From the NCBI RefSeq assembly GCF_042214795.1, contig NZ_CP090177.1, forward strand, positions 1,798,001-1,862,000: 64,000 nucleotides of DNA, written 5' to 3'. Of the stretch, positions 1 through 8,403 are shown in pieces (position 1 is the stretch's first letter; each line of letters starts with the position of its first letter). The notes beneath the pieces are model-generated. The model had not been told where the DNA came from and did no database searches. It saw only the letters and a program-made list of their open reading frames with translations. The position numbers and the translations under genes were made by a program. This stretch comes from Arcobacter iocasae. Lineage in GTDB: Bacteria > Campylobacterota > Campylobacteria > Campylobacterales > Arcobacteraceae.

Positions 1-1503
1 AAATACATATGTTAGGGTTTCAAAAAAACCATTTTCTATGGCTTTTGCTCTTACTTTATTTTTTTTAGTAATTTTACTTGATGCTTCATTTAATCTATTT
101 ACTTCTTCGATTTGTAAAGGAGTTGATTCAATATTATCAATACCAACTATTCTTACAATCTCTTCAGTTATATCAGCAATATTTTTAATATCATGTCTAA
201 ACAGTGGAACTTGAACAGATAATACACCTGAACCACCATCTTTAACCGTAAATCCTAAACCACTTAATATTTTTTCAATTTTTACTTTTGTAAAAGTTTT
301 TCCAACAATTGAGCTAACTCTTTTAATACTTACATCTATTGATAGTCTCTCTTTATCTTCCGTAAATACTTCATATCCTCTATAAAGTTTTGCTCCAAAT
401 TTTGAAATTAAAGTAGTAAAATACTCCATTCCTGATTCAATATTTGGCTCACTTCCTCTTGATGTTTTATAATAAACTTCTCCTGTTTTTATTTTTTTAT
501 CAAATACATTTTTTGATAATTCTTCAGGATTATTATATGAAGCTTCTAAGATATAAGTTGTATCATCTTTATTTATAGCCTCATTTTTTATACTAATTGT
601 GCTTAATTTTTCTTTTCCATAAACTTCATCAAAGCCATCTTTTGATTTTTTAATATGAAGAACAGATAAGTCATTTAAAGTATCACAATCAGCTTTTGCA
701 TAAGCGTGCATTGTTACACCAGTAGCATGTGTTGCATAAGATAAAATATTTTCTATGTCACACTCTTTGTATAAATCTATAGTTGCAACTCTTAATTTAT
801 ATAATATAGGAACTTTTAATTCTGTAAAATCTCCAGCTTTATAAATTAAAGATGATGAGATAGTACTATCACTTTCTATTTCAAGAAGTTGTCCTATTCC
901 AATGTCATTGTATTCTAAGTTTTTTTCTTGTTCACATAAAGTTACACCATAACAAACACTTAACTCTCTTGCAACTCCATGAATACTTAAACAATCACCT
1001 CTATTAGCTGTTAATTCTATTTCGATGATATCATCATTGATAAGTCTATATTCATTTAGTTCTTTTCCAATAACTAACTCACCAATAGAATCATCAAGTT
1101 CTAGTATTCCATCATTTAATTTAGGTAGACCAATTTCAGTAGAAGAACAAATCATACCATTTGATTCAAGACCTCTTAGTTTTGCTTTTTTTATTTTAAA
1201 ATCAGCTCCAAGAACACATCCAACAGTAGCAACTGGTACATATTGACCAGCTGCTACATTTTTAGCTCCACAAACGATTTGTGTAACTTCACTACCTATG
1301 TTTACTTGACAAACTGATAGTTTATCAGCGTCTGGATGTTTTTCTTTTGATTCCACATATCCAATTACAACACCTGAAGGTATTCTAACTTTTTCTAATG
1401 AATCAACTTCTAAACCAATAGAGTTTAATTTTTTGCAAATATCATTTATATCAATTTTAGAGATGTCTATAAAATCTTCTAACCATCTTTTTGTAACTAT
1501 CAT
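1..1503 (-). CDS. pheT: Phenylalanine--tRNA ligase beta subunit, N-terminal 501 codons (partial)
   Basis: The large subunit of the cytoplasmic (alphabeta)2 enzyme that charges tRNA-Phe. The reading frame is open from an ATG at 1503 to the window edge, so the 3' end is missing; about 500 of the usual ~780 residues are here. The N-terminus (MIVTKRWLEDFIDI) is followed by the EMAP-like tRNA-binding domain, with a readable HPDADKLSVCQV stretch near residues 45-57, then the B3/B4 editing region. The C-terminal catalytic-like core and the anticodon-binding FDX-ACB domain lie outside the window. The start overlaps the pheS stop as ATGA, so the pair is translationally coupled. Identification is firm from N-terminal motifs and gene order. 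Confidence 0.96.
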   Translation of the reverse strand, partial: MIVTKRWLEDFIDISKIDINDICKKLNSIGLEVDSLEKVRIPSGVVIGYVESKEKHPDADKLSVCQVNIGSEVTQIVCGAKNVAAGQYVPVATVGCVLGADFKIKKAKLRGLESNGMICSSTEIGLPKLNDGILELDDSIGELVIGKELNEYRLINDDIIEIELTANRGDCLSIHGVARELSVCYGVTLCEQEKNLEYNDIGIGQLLEIESDSTISSSLIYKAGDFTELKVPILYKLRVATIDLYKECDIENILSYATHATGVTMHAYAKADCDTLNDLSVLHIKKSKDGFDEVYGKEKLSTISIKNEAINKDDTTYILEASYNNPEELSKNVFDKKIKTGEVYYKTSRGSEPNIESGMEYFTTLISKFGAKLYRGYEVFTEDKERLSIDVSIKRVSSIVGKTFTKVKIEKILSGLGFTVKDGGSGVLSVQVPLFRHDIKNIADITEEIVRIVGIDNIESTPLQIEEVNRLNEASSKITKKNKVRAKAIENGFFETLTYVF

Positions 1504-2492
1504 TTGAACTGTCCTAATAATCTTAAATCACTTTCAAATAGAGATCTTAAATCTCCAATATTATGAATTAGCATTGCAAATCGCTCAACACCTAATCCAA
1601 AGGCATAACCAGACATATTTTCATATCCAACTGCTTTAAATACATTTTGATCAACGATTCCACATCCTAAAACTTCAAGCCATCCTGTATGCGAACAAAC
1701 ACGACAACCATCACCTTTACAAAATACACATGAAATATCAACTTCAGCTGATGGTTCTGTAAATGGGAAGAAAGAAGGTCTAAATCTAACTTCAACATTT
1801 CCAAACATATGTTTTAAAAACTCTTCAAGTACATGTTTTAAGTTTGAAAATGAGATTTTATCAGAACTATCTACTACTAATCCTTCTATTTGATGAAACA
1901 TAGGTGTATGAGTAAGATCGAAATCTCTTCTAAATACTGTTCCTGGTGCTATCATCCTAATAGGGGGCTTTTGCGCTAACATAGTTCTAATTTGCACAGG
2001 AGAAGTGTGCGTTCTTAAAAGTGTATAATCTTTATTGTAAAAAGTATCTTGCATATCTCTTGCTGGATGATATTTGGGAAGATTTAAAGCCTCAAAGTTA
2101 TGGAAGTCATCTTCTACTAATGGTCCTTCTTCAACTGCAAAATTTAAGTTTTGAAAATAAGAGATGATTTTATCCATTGTATCAACTACTGGGTGAACTG
2201 CACCACAAGTTAGTTTATTATTAAATCTTGATACATCAATTTTTTCTTCTTCAAGTTTTTTATTTAATTCAATTTTTTCTAAAATCTCTTTTTTTGACTC
2301 TAAGGCATTTGTTATTTCAATCTTTTTAGTATTTAAATTTTGTGCAAATGCTTTTTTCTCTTCATTTGGAATATCTTTTAATCTTGCAAACTCTTTTGTT
2401 AAAAAACCTTTTTTACCAAGTATCTCAATTCTTAGATTTTCTAAGGCTTCTATAGAATCAGCAGATTCTATTTTTTCGATCCACTCTTTCAC
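1500..2492 (-). CDS. pheS: Phenylalanine--tRNA ligase alpha subunit
   Basis: Catalytic subunit of PheRS, a class II synthetase that forms Phe-AMP and transfers it to tRNA-Phe. The 330 residues are full length. The N-terminal ~85 residues are a charged coiled-coil arm that binds tRNA. Motif 2 is FRRDFDLTHTPMFHQ (about 187-201) and motif 3 is GLGVERFAM (about 299-307). Between them sits a CxxC-x4-CxxC cluster (Cys 255, 258, 263, 266), as found in many bacterial PheS. The start is GTG, preceded by a GGGGA ribosome binding site. It is first in the pheST operon and diverges from the HIT gene. Confidence 0.97.
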   Translation of the reverse strand: MKEWIEKIESADSIEALENLRIEILGKKGFLTKEFARLKDIPNEEKKAFAQNLNTKKIEITNALESKKEILEKIELNKKLEEEKIDVSRFNNKLTCGAVHPVVDTMDKIISYFQNLNFAVEEGPLVEDDFHNFEALNLPKYHPARDMQDTFYNKDYTLLRTHTSPVQIRTMLAQKPPIRMIAPGTVFRRDFDLTHTPMFHQIEGLVVDSSDKISFSNLKHVLEEFLKHMFGNVEVRFRPSFFPFTEPSAEVDISCVFCKGDGCRVCSHTGWLEVLGCGIVDQNVFKAVGYENMSGYAFGLGVERFAMLIHNIGDLRSLFESDLRLLGQFK

Positions 2493-2558
2493 TTATTTCC
2501 CCTGTTTTCATTTATATAAAAGGTGATTATTGTACTTAAGTTTTTATTAGAGTTTGGT

Positions 2559-2594
2559 TATAATAAAAATTAATACTATTAAAAGGAACTGGAT
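2559..2594 (+). promoter_or_regulatory. Promoter -10 and ribosome binding site of the HIT gene
   Basis: A perfect TATAAT lies at 2559-2564, about 30 bases upstream of the ATG, with an AAAAGGAAC ribosome binding site just before the start. No clear -35 is visible, which is common for housekeeping promoters in this phylum. Confidence 0.6.
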
Positions 2595-2939
2595 ATGTGC
2601 ATTTTTTGTAAAATTGTGAATGGGGAAATTCCAAATAAAACTATATTAGAAGATGAAAAGTTTTTAGCTTTTGAAGATATAAATCCAGCTTCTAAAGTTC
2701 ATGCTTTAGTTATACCAAAAGAACATTATACTTCATTTGATGTTGTACCTCCAAAAGTAATGGCCGGAATGACTGAGTTTATTCAAAAAGTTGCTTCAAA
2801 ACTAAATTTAAGAGATGATGGATATAGAATTATTACAAATATTGGTGAACATGGTGGTCAAGTTGTACATCACTTACATTTCCATATATTAGGTGGAGAA
2901 TATGTGGGGAGTTTAGTTGGAGAAAAAGCTAAACAGTAA
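2595..2939 (+). CDS. HIT-family (HINT-like) purine nucleotide phosphoramidase
   Basis: A small cytoplasmic hydrolase of the histidine-triad superfamily, acting on AMP-linked phosphoramidates or similar nucleotides. The triad is HxHxH at residues 93, 95 and 97 (HLHFHILGG), and the N-terminus MCIFCKI carries the CxxC typical of HINT proteins. At 114 residues it has the normal family length. It is monocistronic: it diverges from pheS with its own -10, and a hairpin shared with the convergent accA follows immediately. The exact physiological substrate cannot be read from sequence. Confidence 0.93.
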   Translation: MCIFCKIVNGEIPNKTILEDEKFLAFEDINPASKVHALVIPKEHYTSFDVVPPKVMAGMTEFIQKVASKLNLRDDGYRIITNIGEHGGQVVHHLHFHILGGEYVGSLVGEKAKQ

Positions 2940-2963
2940 AAAGAGGTTTTCCTCTTTTTATTA
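2938..2963. terminator. Bidirectional rho-independent terminator between HIT gene and accA
   Basis: Inverted repeat AAAAAGAGG / CCTCTTTTT with a TTTT loop. It fills the 21-base gap between the two convergent stop codons. Runs of A and T on both sides allow it to work on either strand. Confidence 0.85.
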
Positions 2964-3899
2964 TTTTTGAGAAAAACTACCTAACGACATAAGTTTTTGG
3001 TATCTTTTTTCATATCTCTCTTCTTGAGACATATCTCTTAGCTCTTTTACTGATTCTAGGAAATAATCAGCTAAGGCTTTTATTGCTTCATCTTTTGATC
3101 TATGTGCACCAATCAATGGTTCATTTATTACATCATCAATCAAATTAAGACCTTTTAATGACTCAGCAGTGATTTTTAAAGAATTTGCAGCAGTTTCAGC
3201 TTGTGCAGGGTCATTCCATAAAATTGCAGCACAACCTTCAGGTGAAATTACAGCGTAAACAGAGTATCTCATCATTGCCAATTTATCAGCAACTGAAATA
3301 GCTAATGCTCCACCTGAACCACCTTCACCAATTACTACAGAAATTGTAATAGTTTTTAAATCAGAAAATTCATATAAATTTCTAGCAATAGCTTCAGATT
3401 GATTTCTCTCTTCTGCTCCTATTCCTGGATATGCACCGGGAGTGTCTACTAACATAAGAATTGGTAAATTAAATTTTTCAGCTATTTTTGCAGCTCTTAG
3501 AGCTTTTCTATAACCTTCCGGACTTGGCATTCCAAAATTTCTTTTTAATTTATTTTTAGTACCTCTACCTTTTTGTTCACCAATTACTACAACTTTTTCA
3601 TCACCAATTTTACCTAAATAACAAATTATTGCATTATCATCATTGAAGTGCCTATCACCATGGATTTCGTAAGCATCTGTTAAAAGACCTCTAATATAAT
3701 CTAAGGCATAAGGTCTATCTGGATGTCGTGCTAATTGAAGTTTTTGATAATCAGTTAAATTTTTAAAAGTCTTTTCAACTTCTTTTTCTAACTTTTTATC
3801 TAATATTTCAACTGCATGTTCATCTGACTTTGATTTTGCTACTATTATATCTTCTTCGATAGCTTTTATTTTTTCTTCAAATGTTAAATAAGTTGACAA
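2961..3899 (-). CDS. accA: Acetyl-CoA carboxylase carboxyltransferase subunit alpha
   Basis: Alpha subunit of the carboxyltransferase half of acetyl-CoA carboxylase. It moves the carboxyl group from carboxybiotin to acetyl-CoA to make malonyl-CoA, the first committed step of fatty acid synthesis. The 312 residues match the family (~315). Characteristic parts are the N-terminal helical arm, the RHPDRPYALDYI segment, the oxyanion-type glycine cluster GEGGSGGALAI and the ISPEGCAAILW block. The start is TTG with AAAGGA seven bases upstream. It lies 41 bases downstream of fabF and is probably the last gene of the fabG-acpP-fabF-accA unit. Confidence 0.96.
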   Translation of the reverse strand: MSTYLTFEEKIKAIEEDIIVAKSKSDEHAVEILDKKLEKEVEKTFKNLTDYQKLQLARHPDRPYALDYIRGLLTDAYEIHGDRHFNDDNAIICYLGKIGDEKVVVIGEQKGRGTKNKLKRNFGMPSPEGYRKALRAAKIAEKFNLPILMLVDTPGAYPGIGAEERNQSEAIARNLYEFSDLKTITISVVIGEGGSGGALAISVADKLAMMRYSVYAVISPEGCAAILWNDPAQAETAANSLKITAESLKGLNLIDDVINEPLIGAHRSKDEAIKALADYFLESVKELRDMSQEERYEKRYQKLMSLGSFSQK

Positions 3900-3940
3900 T
3901 TTATTCCTTTATTAAAAAGATTTTTATCTTTTAATATAAA

Positions 3941-5200
3941 TTATTTTATAAATTTTTTAAATATGATTGAACCGTTAGTTCCACCAAAACCAAAGTTATT
4001 ACTCATAACTGTAGTTAGTTCTGCTTTTCTTGCAACATTTGGTACATAATCCAAGTCACAATCTTCATCTGGATTAATCATATTAATTGTTGGAGGAATG
4101 ATACCTTCATTTAATGATTTAATTGTAAAAATTGCTTCAATTGCTCCAGCAGCTCCTAAACAATGTCCAATTTGACCTTTTGTTGAAGTTACAGGAGGAC
4201 AATTTTCTTTTCCACCAAATAATTCTTTTATTGCTTTAGTTTCATTTGCATCTCCTACTGGAGTAGAAGTACCATGAGTATTAATATAATCAATTTTTGG
4301 ATATTCACCTGTGTTTGATTTTACCATTTCAAATGCAGCTCTCATAGCTCTTAATGGACCATCCATTACAGGAGCAGTGATATGATTTGCATCAGCACTT
4401 TCTCCAAATGCAATTATCTCTGCATAAATTTTAGCACCTCTTGCAAGAGCAGAATCTAAAGTTTCTACAACTAAAGCTCCAGCACCTTCACCCATAACAA
4501 AACCATCTCTTTCTTTATCAAAAGGTCTTGATGCAGTTTGTGGATCATCATTTCTAGTTGATAATGCTTTCATTGCAGCAAATCCACCAATTCCAGCACC
4601 ACAAATTGCAGCTTCAGCACCAACTACTAAAATATTATCAGCACCACCTAAAGCAATTGTTTTAACAGCATCTGATAAAGCATGAGTTGAAGCAGAACAA
4701 GCAGTTACATGAGATAAGTTAGGCCCTTTTAATCCATGCTCAATAGAAATAAATCCACCTAACATATTTACTAATGATGAAGGAATAAAGAAAGGAGATA
4801 TTCTTCTAGGTCCCTTTGTATCACAAACAACAGAGTTTTTTTCAATTGTTGATAATCCACCAATTCCAGAAGCAGAAATTACTCCAAATCTTGTAGAAAG
4901 TTCATCGCTCACTTTATTATTATCTTCACTTGCAAAACCAGAGTCAATCATAGCTTCTTTTGCAGCTTTAATACCTAATTGGATGAATCTATCAGCTTTT
5001 TTTACTTCTTTTTTATCCATAACTGTTGTTGGATCAAAATCTTTTACTTCTCCTGCAAACTTTACTGAATATTCAGTTGAATCAAAAAGAGTAATATCTC
5101 TAATTCCACATTTACCTGCTACTACTGCATCGAATGATTCATTTACATTGTGTCCTAAAGAATTTATAGTACCTAGACCAGTTATTACAACTCTTTTCAT
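3941..5200 (-). CDS. fabF: Beta-ketoacyl-ACP synthase II
   Basis: Condensing enzyme that elongates acyl-ACP with malonyl-ACP (KAS II). The catalytic triad is visible: Cys168 in TACSAS, His309 in NTHGTSTPVGD and His346 in GHCLGAAGA. The 419-residue length is standard for FabF. It sits between acpP and accA on the same strand, which supports an elongation role rather than FabB or FabH. A weak hairpin lies in the 133-base gap to acpP and may reduce readthrough, as acpP mRNA is normally far more abundant. Confidence 0.97.
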   Translation of the reverse strand: MKRVVITGLGTINSLGHNVNESFDAVVAGKCGIRDITLFDSTEYSVKFAGEVKDFDPTTVMDKKEVKKADRFIQLGIKAAKEAMIDSGFASEDNNKVSDELSTRFGVISASGIGGLSTIEKNSVVCDTKGPRRISPFFIPSSLVNMLGGFISIEHGLKGPNLSHVTACSASTHALSDAVKTIALGGADNILVVGAEAAICGAGIGGFAAMKALSTRNDDPQTASRPFDKERDGFVMGEGAGALVVETLDSALARGAKIYAEIIAFGESADANHITAPVMDGPLRAMRAAFEMVKSNTGEYPKIDYINTHGTSTPVGDANETKAIKELFGGKENCPPVTSTKGQIGHCLGAAGAIEAIFTIKSLNEGIIPPTINMINPDEDCDLDYVPNVARKAELTTVMSNNFGFGGTNGSIIFKKFIK

Positions 5201-5280
5201 CTATTTAAGCTCCATTTGTGATTATAATTTAATTATTTAAATTGTTCAATTTTCTTATAAAAATTCAAAAATTTAAATAA

Positions 5281-5299
5281 AGAGTTAAAAGTTAACTCT
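5281..5299 (-). terminator. Weak hairpin between acpP and fabF (possible attenuator)
   Basis: Perfect 8-bp inverted repeat AGAGTTAA / TTAACTCT with a 3-base loop, in the 133-base acpP-fabF gap. It has no strong U-tract, so it may be a partial terminator or an RNA processing site rather than a full stop. Confidence 0.35.
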
Positions 5300-5333
5300 C
5301 TATTTGAGTCAAGAATAATGTCTTATTACTTGA

Positions 5334-5564
5334 TTATTTATTATCTTCGATGTATTTGATAGCATCTGAAACAGTTAAGATTTTTTCCGCATCTTCATCA
5401 GGTATTTCGATGTCAAATTTTTCTTCTAAAGCCATAACTAGCTCAACAACGTCTAACGAATCTGCCCCTAAGTCTTCAATGAATTTTGAATCTTCTTTAA
5501 CTTCAGCTGGATCGCAATCTAATTGCTCAACTACTACTTCTTTCACATCATCTAATAATGCCAT
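5334..5564 (-). CDS. acpP: Acyl carrier protein
   Basis: The small acidic carrier (76 residues) that holds growing acyl chains on a 4'-phosphopantetheine arm. The arm attaches to Ser36 in the invariant GADSLDVVE motif. The sequence is almost free of basic residues outside the N-terminus, as expected. It has its own perfect -10 upstream and lies between fabG and fabF. The ATG is preceded by an AAAGGAAAGAAA ribosome binding site. Confidence 0.98.
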   Translation of the reverse strand: MALLDDVKEVVVEQLDCDPAEVKEDSKFIEDLGADSLDVVELVMALEEKFDIEIPDEDAEKILTVSDAIKYIEDNK

Positions 5565-5593
5565 TTTCTTTCCTTTTTTAAAATTGTCCTAGA

Positions 5594-5599
5594 ATTATA
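5594..5599 (-). promoter_or_regulatory. -10 element of the acpP promoter
   Basis: TATAAT on the minus strand about 30 bases upstream of the acpP start, within the fabG-acpP gap. It suggests acpP transcription in addition to readthrough from fabG. No good -35 is visible. Confidence 0.5.
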
Positions 5600-5643
5600 C
5601 CTAAAAGCCTTTAAATATTCTTTTAAATAAATTTTTTTAGCTT

Positions 5644-6387
5644 TTATACGTATAATCCACCATTAACTTTTAAGATTTCTCCCGTTATATAAGAAGAGTG
5701 ATCACTTAACAAAAATGCAACCGCATCAGCGATTTCACTTGGCTTCCCAAATCTACTTAGTGGGATATTTTTTTCATATTCTGCTTTTACTTCATCTTTT
5801 AATTCATCAGTCATGTCTGTTTGAATAAAACCAGGAGTTACGGCATTGTATCTTATACTTCTAGATGCTGCTTCTTTTGCAAATGACTTAGTCATAGCAT
5901 TTAATCCACCCTTAGAAGCTGAGTAATTTGTTTGACCAGGATTACCCATTTCTCCAACTATTGAAGAGATATTAACAATTGAACCAAATCTTTTTTTACC
6001 CATTACTTTTAATGCAGCTTTACAACCAATAAATGCTGATGTTAAGTTTGCACTTATAACATCATTGAAATCTTGAACAGACATTCTAAGAGCTAATTTA
6101 TCTTTTGTAATACCAGCATTGTTAACTAAGTATGATAACTCACCATCTGAGTCAATAATTGTATTAATTGCACTTACAAACTCATCTTCATTTGTTACAT
6201 CTGCTTTTATAATTGCAGCTTTTCCACCAGCAGCTTCAATTTCTTCTTGAATTTTAGAAGCAGCATCTGCTCCACTTCTATAATTAATCCATACTTTAAG
6301 TCCATGACTTGCAAGAGTTTTGGCAATTTGCGCACCTATACCTCTGCTAGCACCTGTAACTAGTACATTTGAACCTGTAAATTTCAT
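5644..6387 (-). CDS. fabG: 3-oxoacyl-ACP reductase
   Basis: NADPH-dependent short-chain dehydrogenase that reduces beta-ketoacyl-ACP in each elongation cycle. Motifs in order: nucleotide-binding TGASRGIG (11-18), NNAG (89-92), NIS-S (Ser141/142) and the catalytic YSASK (Tyr155, Lys159). At 247 residues the length is typical of FabG. Position at the head of the acpP-fabF-accA cluster separates it from the many other SDR proteins, including the SDR at 33.1 kb in this window. Confidence 0.95.
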   Translation of the reverse strand: MKFTGSNVLVTGASRGIGAQIAKTLASHGLKVWINYRSGADAASKIQEEIEAAGGKAAIIKADVTNEDEFVSAINTIIDSDGELSYLVNNAGITKDKLALRMSVQDFNDVISANLTSAFIGCKAALKVMGKKRFGSIVNISSIVGEMGNPGQTNYSASKGGLNAMTKSFAKEAASRSIRYNAVTPGFIQTDMTDELKDEVKAEYEKNIPLSRFGKPSEIADAVAFLLSDHSSYITGEILKVNGGLYV

Positions 6388-6453
6388 CTTTATCCTTATG
6401 TTTATTTTATAAAAATAGCTTTAATAATATCAAAATTTTAATTTAATTTCTAT

Positions 6454-7203
6454 TTATACGCCTCTTTTATTATCCCAAACCCTTATATGAAGCCTATCAC
6501 AATATTTATACCCTGAACTAATAGCCATGTCTATAACGCTTTCGCTATGCTTATTTATTTCATAAGCACTATCACCCATTGGCATAAGATAAATTTCACA
6601 ATTTGGTATAATTGATGAAATTGATTCAATCTCATCTTTTGCTTTTTCTATAAATTCTTTACTAATTACAAATTTCAAATAAGATTCTTTTGTATTATTT
6701 ATAATTTTTTTAAGAGTATTTTCATTGACTCTTTTTTTAAGTGGTTCAAGGGAGTTTGAAAGTTTTACACTCATAGAAAATATTAACTCTTTTTGATACT
6801 CTTTTGTAAAGTCTATATTTAAAGAGCCATTTGTTTCTATTGTAACTTTATATCCATTTGATATATAATATTCTAAAATTTCTTGAAACTCTTCATCTTT
6901 CCAATACAAAAGTGGTTCACCACCTGTTATTACTATATCTGCTTTATATGATGGCTCTAACTTTTTAACTTGCTCTATGATTTCATCTTTATTCATCTTA
7001 TGCCATTGGTCTTTAAATGCTGGATCAACTGCATAAAATGAATCGCATGAACATTTCTTTACTCCACTTGGAGTTTCATATTCAACTGCAAAGCCTTCGC
7101 ATCTAAAATTACATTTGCCAAATCTTATAAAAATAGAGGGATTACCAACATATTTACCTTCACCTTGAATCGTTGGACCAAATATCTCATTTACTTCAAG
7201 CAT
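6454..7203 (-). CDS. queE: 7-carboxy-7-deazaguanine synthase
   Basis: Radical SAM enzyme that contracts 6-carboxytetrahydropterin to 7-carboxy-7-deazaguanine, step three of queuosine precursor synthesis. The N-terminus EIFGPTIQGEG and the GGEPLLYW motif (94-101) are diagnostic. The [4Fe-4S] cysteines are not the canonical CX3CX2C: Cys31 and Cys35 are followed by a 15-residue insertion, then Cys51 and Cys53 before DSFYAV. Variant spacing is known in QueE, so the enzyme is probably active. The start overlaps the end of queD by 8 bases, and it is last in the moeA-queC-queD-queE operon. Confidence 0.93.
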   Translation of the reverse strand: MLEVNEIFGPTIQGEGKYVGNPSIFIRFGKCNFRCEGFAVEYETPSGVKKCSCDSFYAVDPAFKDQWHKMNKDEIIEQVKKLEPSYKADIVITGGEPLLYWKDEEFQEILEYYISNGYKVTIETNGSLNIDFTKEYQKELIFSMSVKLSNSLEPLKKRVNENTLKKIINNTKESYLKFVISKEFIEKAKDEIESISSIIPNCEIYLMPMGDSAYEINKHSESVIDMAISSGYKYCDRLHIRVWDNKRGV

Positions 7204-7732
7204 ATACTGTACTTTTACTTTTTGGAGTTTCTAAAAATTCTACATGGGATACTTCTATTGGTAATTCATTCATCTTGGTTTGAATAATCTCTAAAAGCCA
7301 AGCAGAAAGATTTTCACTTGTTGGAACAAAATCAACAAGTACATATCCTTCATACATTTCATGAATGTGAATTGCTTCTTCTTTTATACTATTTAAATCA
7401 AAGGTATAAAATCCTTCTTCATGGAAAATTAACTCTTCTTTGTTTTTAAAATGAGGTAATAAAGTTTCAAATAATGGATCATTTAAATCTAAGATGAATT
7501 TATGATCTAGAGTATCATCAAGAAATTTTTTGAACCAATTTAAGTGTTTAAAATCAGTTACCATTCCATTTTTTAAACTTGAACTTTCTAGGTGAACTAT
7601 TACTTTTCCTTGATGTCCATGCAAATGTCTACACATTAAACAAGTATCAAGTGAAAATTCTGGATTTAATTCTTGTGACCAAACTCGGTGGCCATAACAA
7701 AAATCAAACTCTTTTGAAATATTCCATTTCAT
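7196..7732 (-). CDS. queD: 6-carboxytetrahydropterin synthase
   Basis: Zinc enzyme of the PTPS/QueD fold that converts dihydroneopterin triphosphate to 6-carboxytetrahydropterin. Zinc-binding histidines are seen at His15 (CYGHR) and in HLHGH (36-40), with Cys34 just before as the likely catalytic cysteine. The 178 residues exceed the usual ~120. I place the start at the ATG at 7732, which overlaps the queC stop as TGATG and has AAAGG seven to ten bases upstream; a TTG one codon further upstream is possible but less likely. It lies between queC and queE. Confidence 0.92.
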   Translation of the reverse strand: MKWNISKEFDFCYGHRVWSQELNPEFSLDTCLMCRHLHGHQGKVIVHLESSSLKNGMVTDFKHLNWFKKFLDDTLDHKFILDLNDPLFETLLPHFKNKEELIFHEEGFYTFDLNSIKEEAIHIHEMYEGYVLVDFVPTSENLSAWLLEIIQTKMNELPIEVSHVEFLETPKSKSTVYA

Positions 7733-8403
7733 CAAGAACCTTTATATGGTATTGGATCTTTTGAATTTGCTTGTGCAAATCCATTTAATCGTAGTCTGCA
7801 AGAATCACAAACTCCACAAGCCTCTTTTTCTTCTTTATAACAAGACCAAGTAAGTTCAAGTGGAACATTTAATTCAAGGGCTTTTTTTACAATTTCACTT
7901 TTGTGAAGTTTTACTAAAGGAGTTTTAATACTAATGTGTGTTGCTTCTTTTGTTCCTTCGTTGATTGCATTTTTTATTTGATTTATAAAGGCATCTGTAC
8001 AATCAGGATATCCACTACTATCTTCTTCCACCACTCCTATAAACATTGCTTCTGCATTCTCTTTTTCTGCAACTGCTGCGGCAATTGAAAGAAAGATACC
8101 ATTTCTAAATGGCACATAAGTTACTGGAACTCCTGGTTTAACACCATCAATTGGAACATCAATATTGGCATCAGTTAAAGCACTTGCTCCAATTTGTGTG
8201 AAAAATGGAATATCAATTTCATATTTATTTTTAACTTTCAAATTTTCACAAACATCTCTAAATGCTTTTAATTCTCTGTTCTGTGTTCTTTGTCCATAGT
8301 TAAAATGGATAGCAATTATTTCATAACCTTCATTTTTAGCAATATATGAAGCAAGAGTGGAATCCATACCTCCACTTAAAATACAAATAGCTTTTTTACT
8401 CAT
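7732..8403 (-). CDS. queC: 7-cyano-7-deazaguanine synthase
   Basis: ATP-dependent enzyme that turns 7-carboxy-7-deazaguanine and ammonia into preQ0. The PP-loop SGGMDST is at residues 10-16. A C-terminal zinc site is formed by Cys188, 196, 199 and 202 (in EACGVCDSCR). The 223 residues are full length. The first bases overlap the end of moeA by 8, and the stop overlaps the queD start, so the operon is tightly coupled. GTP cyclohydrolase, needed upstream in the pathway, is not in the window. Confidence 0.96.
   Translation of the reverse strand: MSKKAICILSGGMDSTLASYIAKNEGYEIIAIHFNYGQRTQNRELKAFRDVCENLKVKNKYEIDIPFFTQIGASALTDANIDVPIDGVKPGVPVTYVPFRNGIFLSIAAAVAEKENAEAMFIGVVEEDSSGYPDCTDAFINQIKNAINEGTKEATHISIKTPLVKLHKSEIVKKALELNVPLELTWSCYKEEKEACGVCDSCRLRLNGFAQANSKDPIPYKGS

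Noticed and set aside
1025..1246. Rightward ORF inside the pheT region
   Set aside because: It is an antisense shadow of pheT; the leftward frame is open for 501 codons and clearly recognisable.
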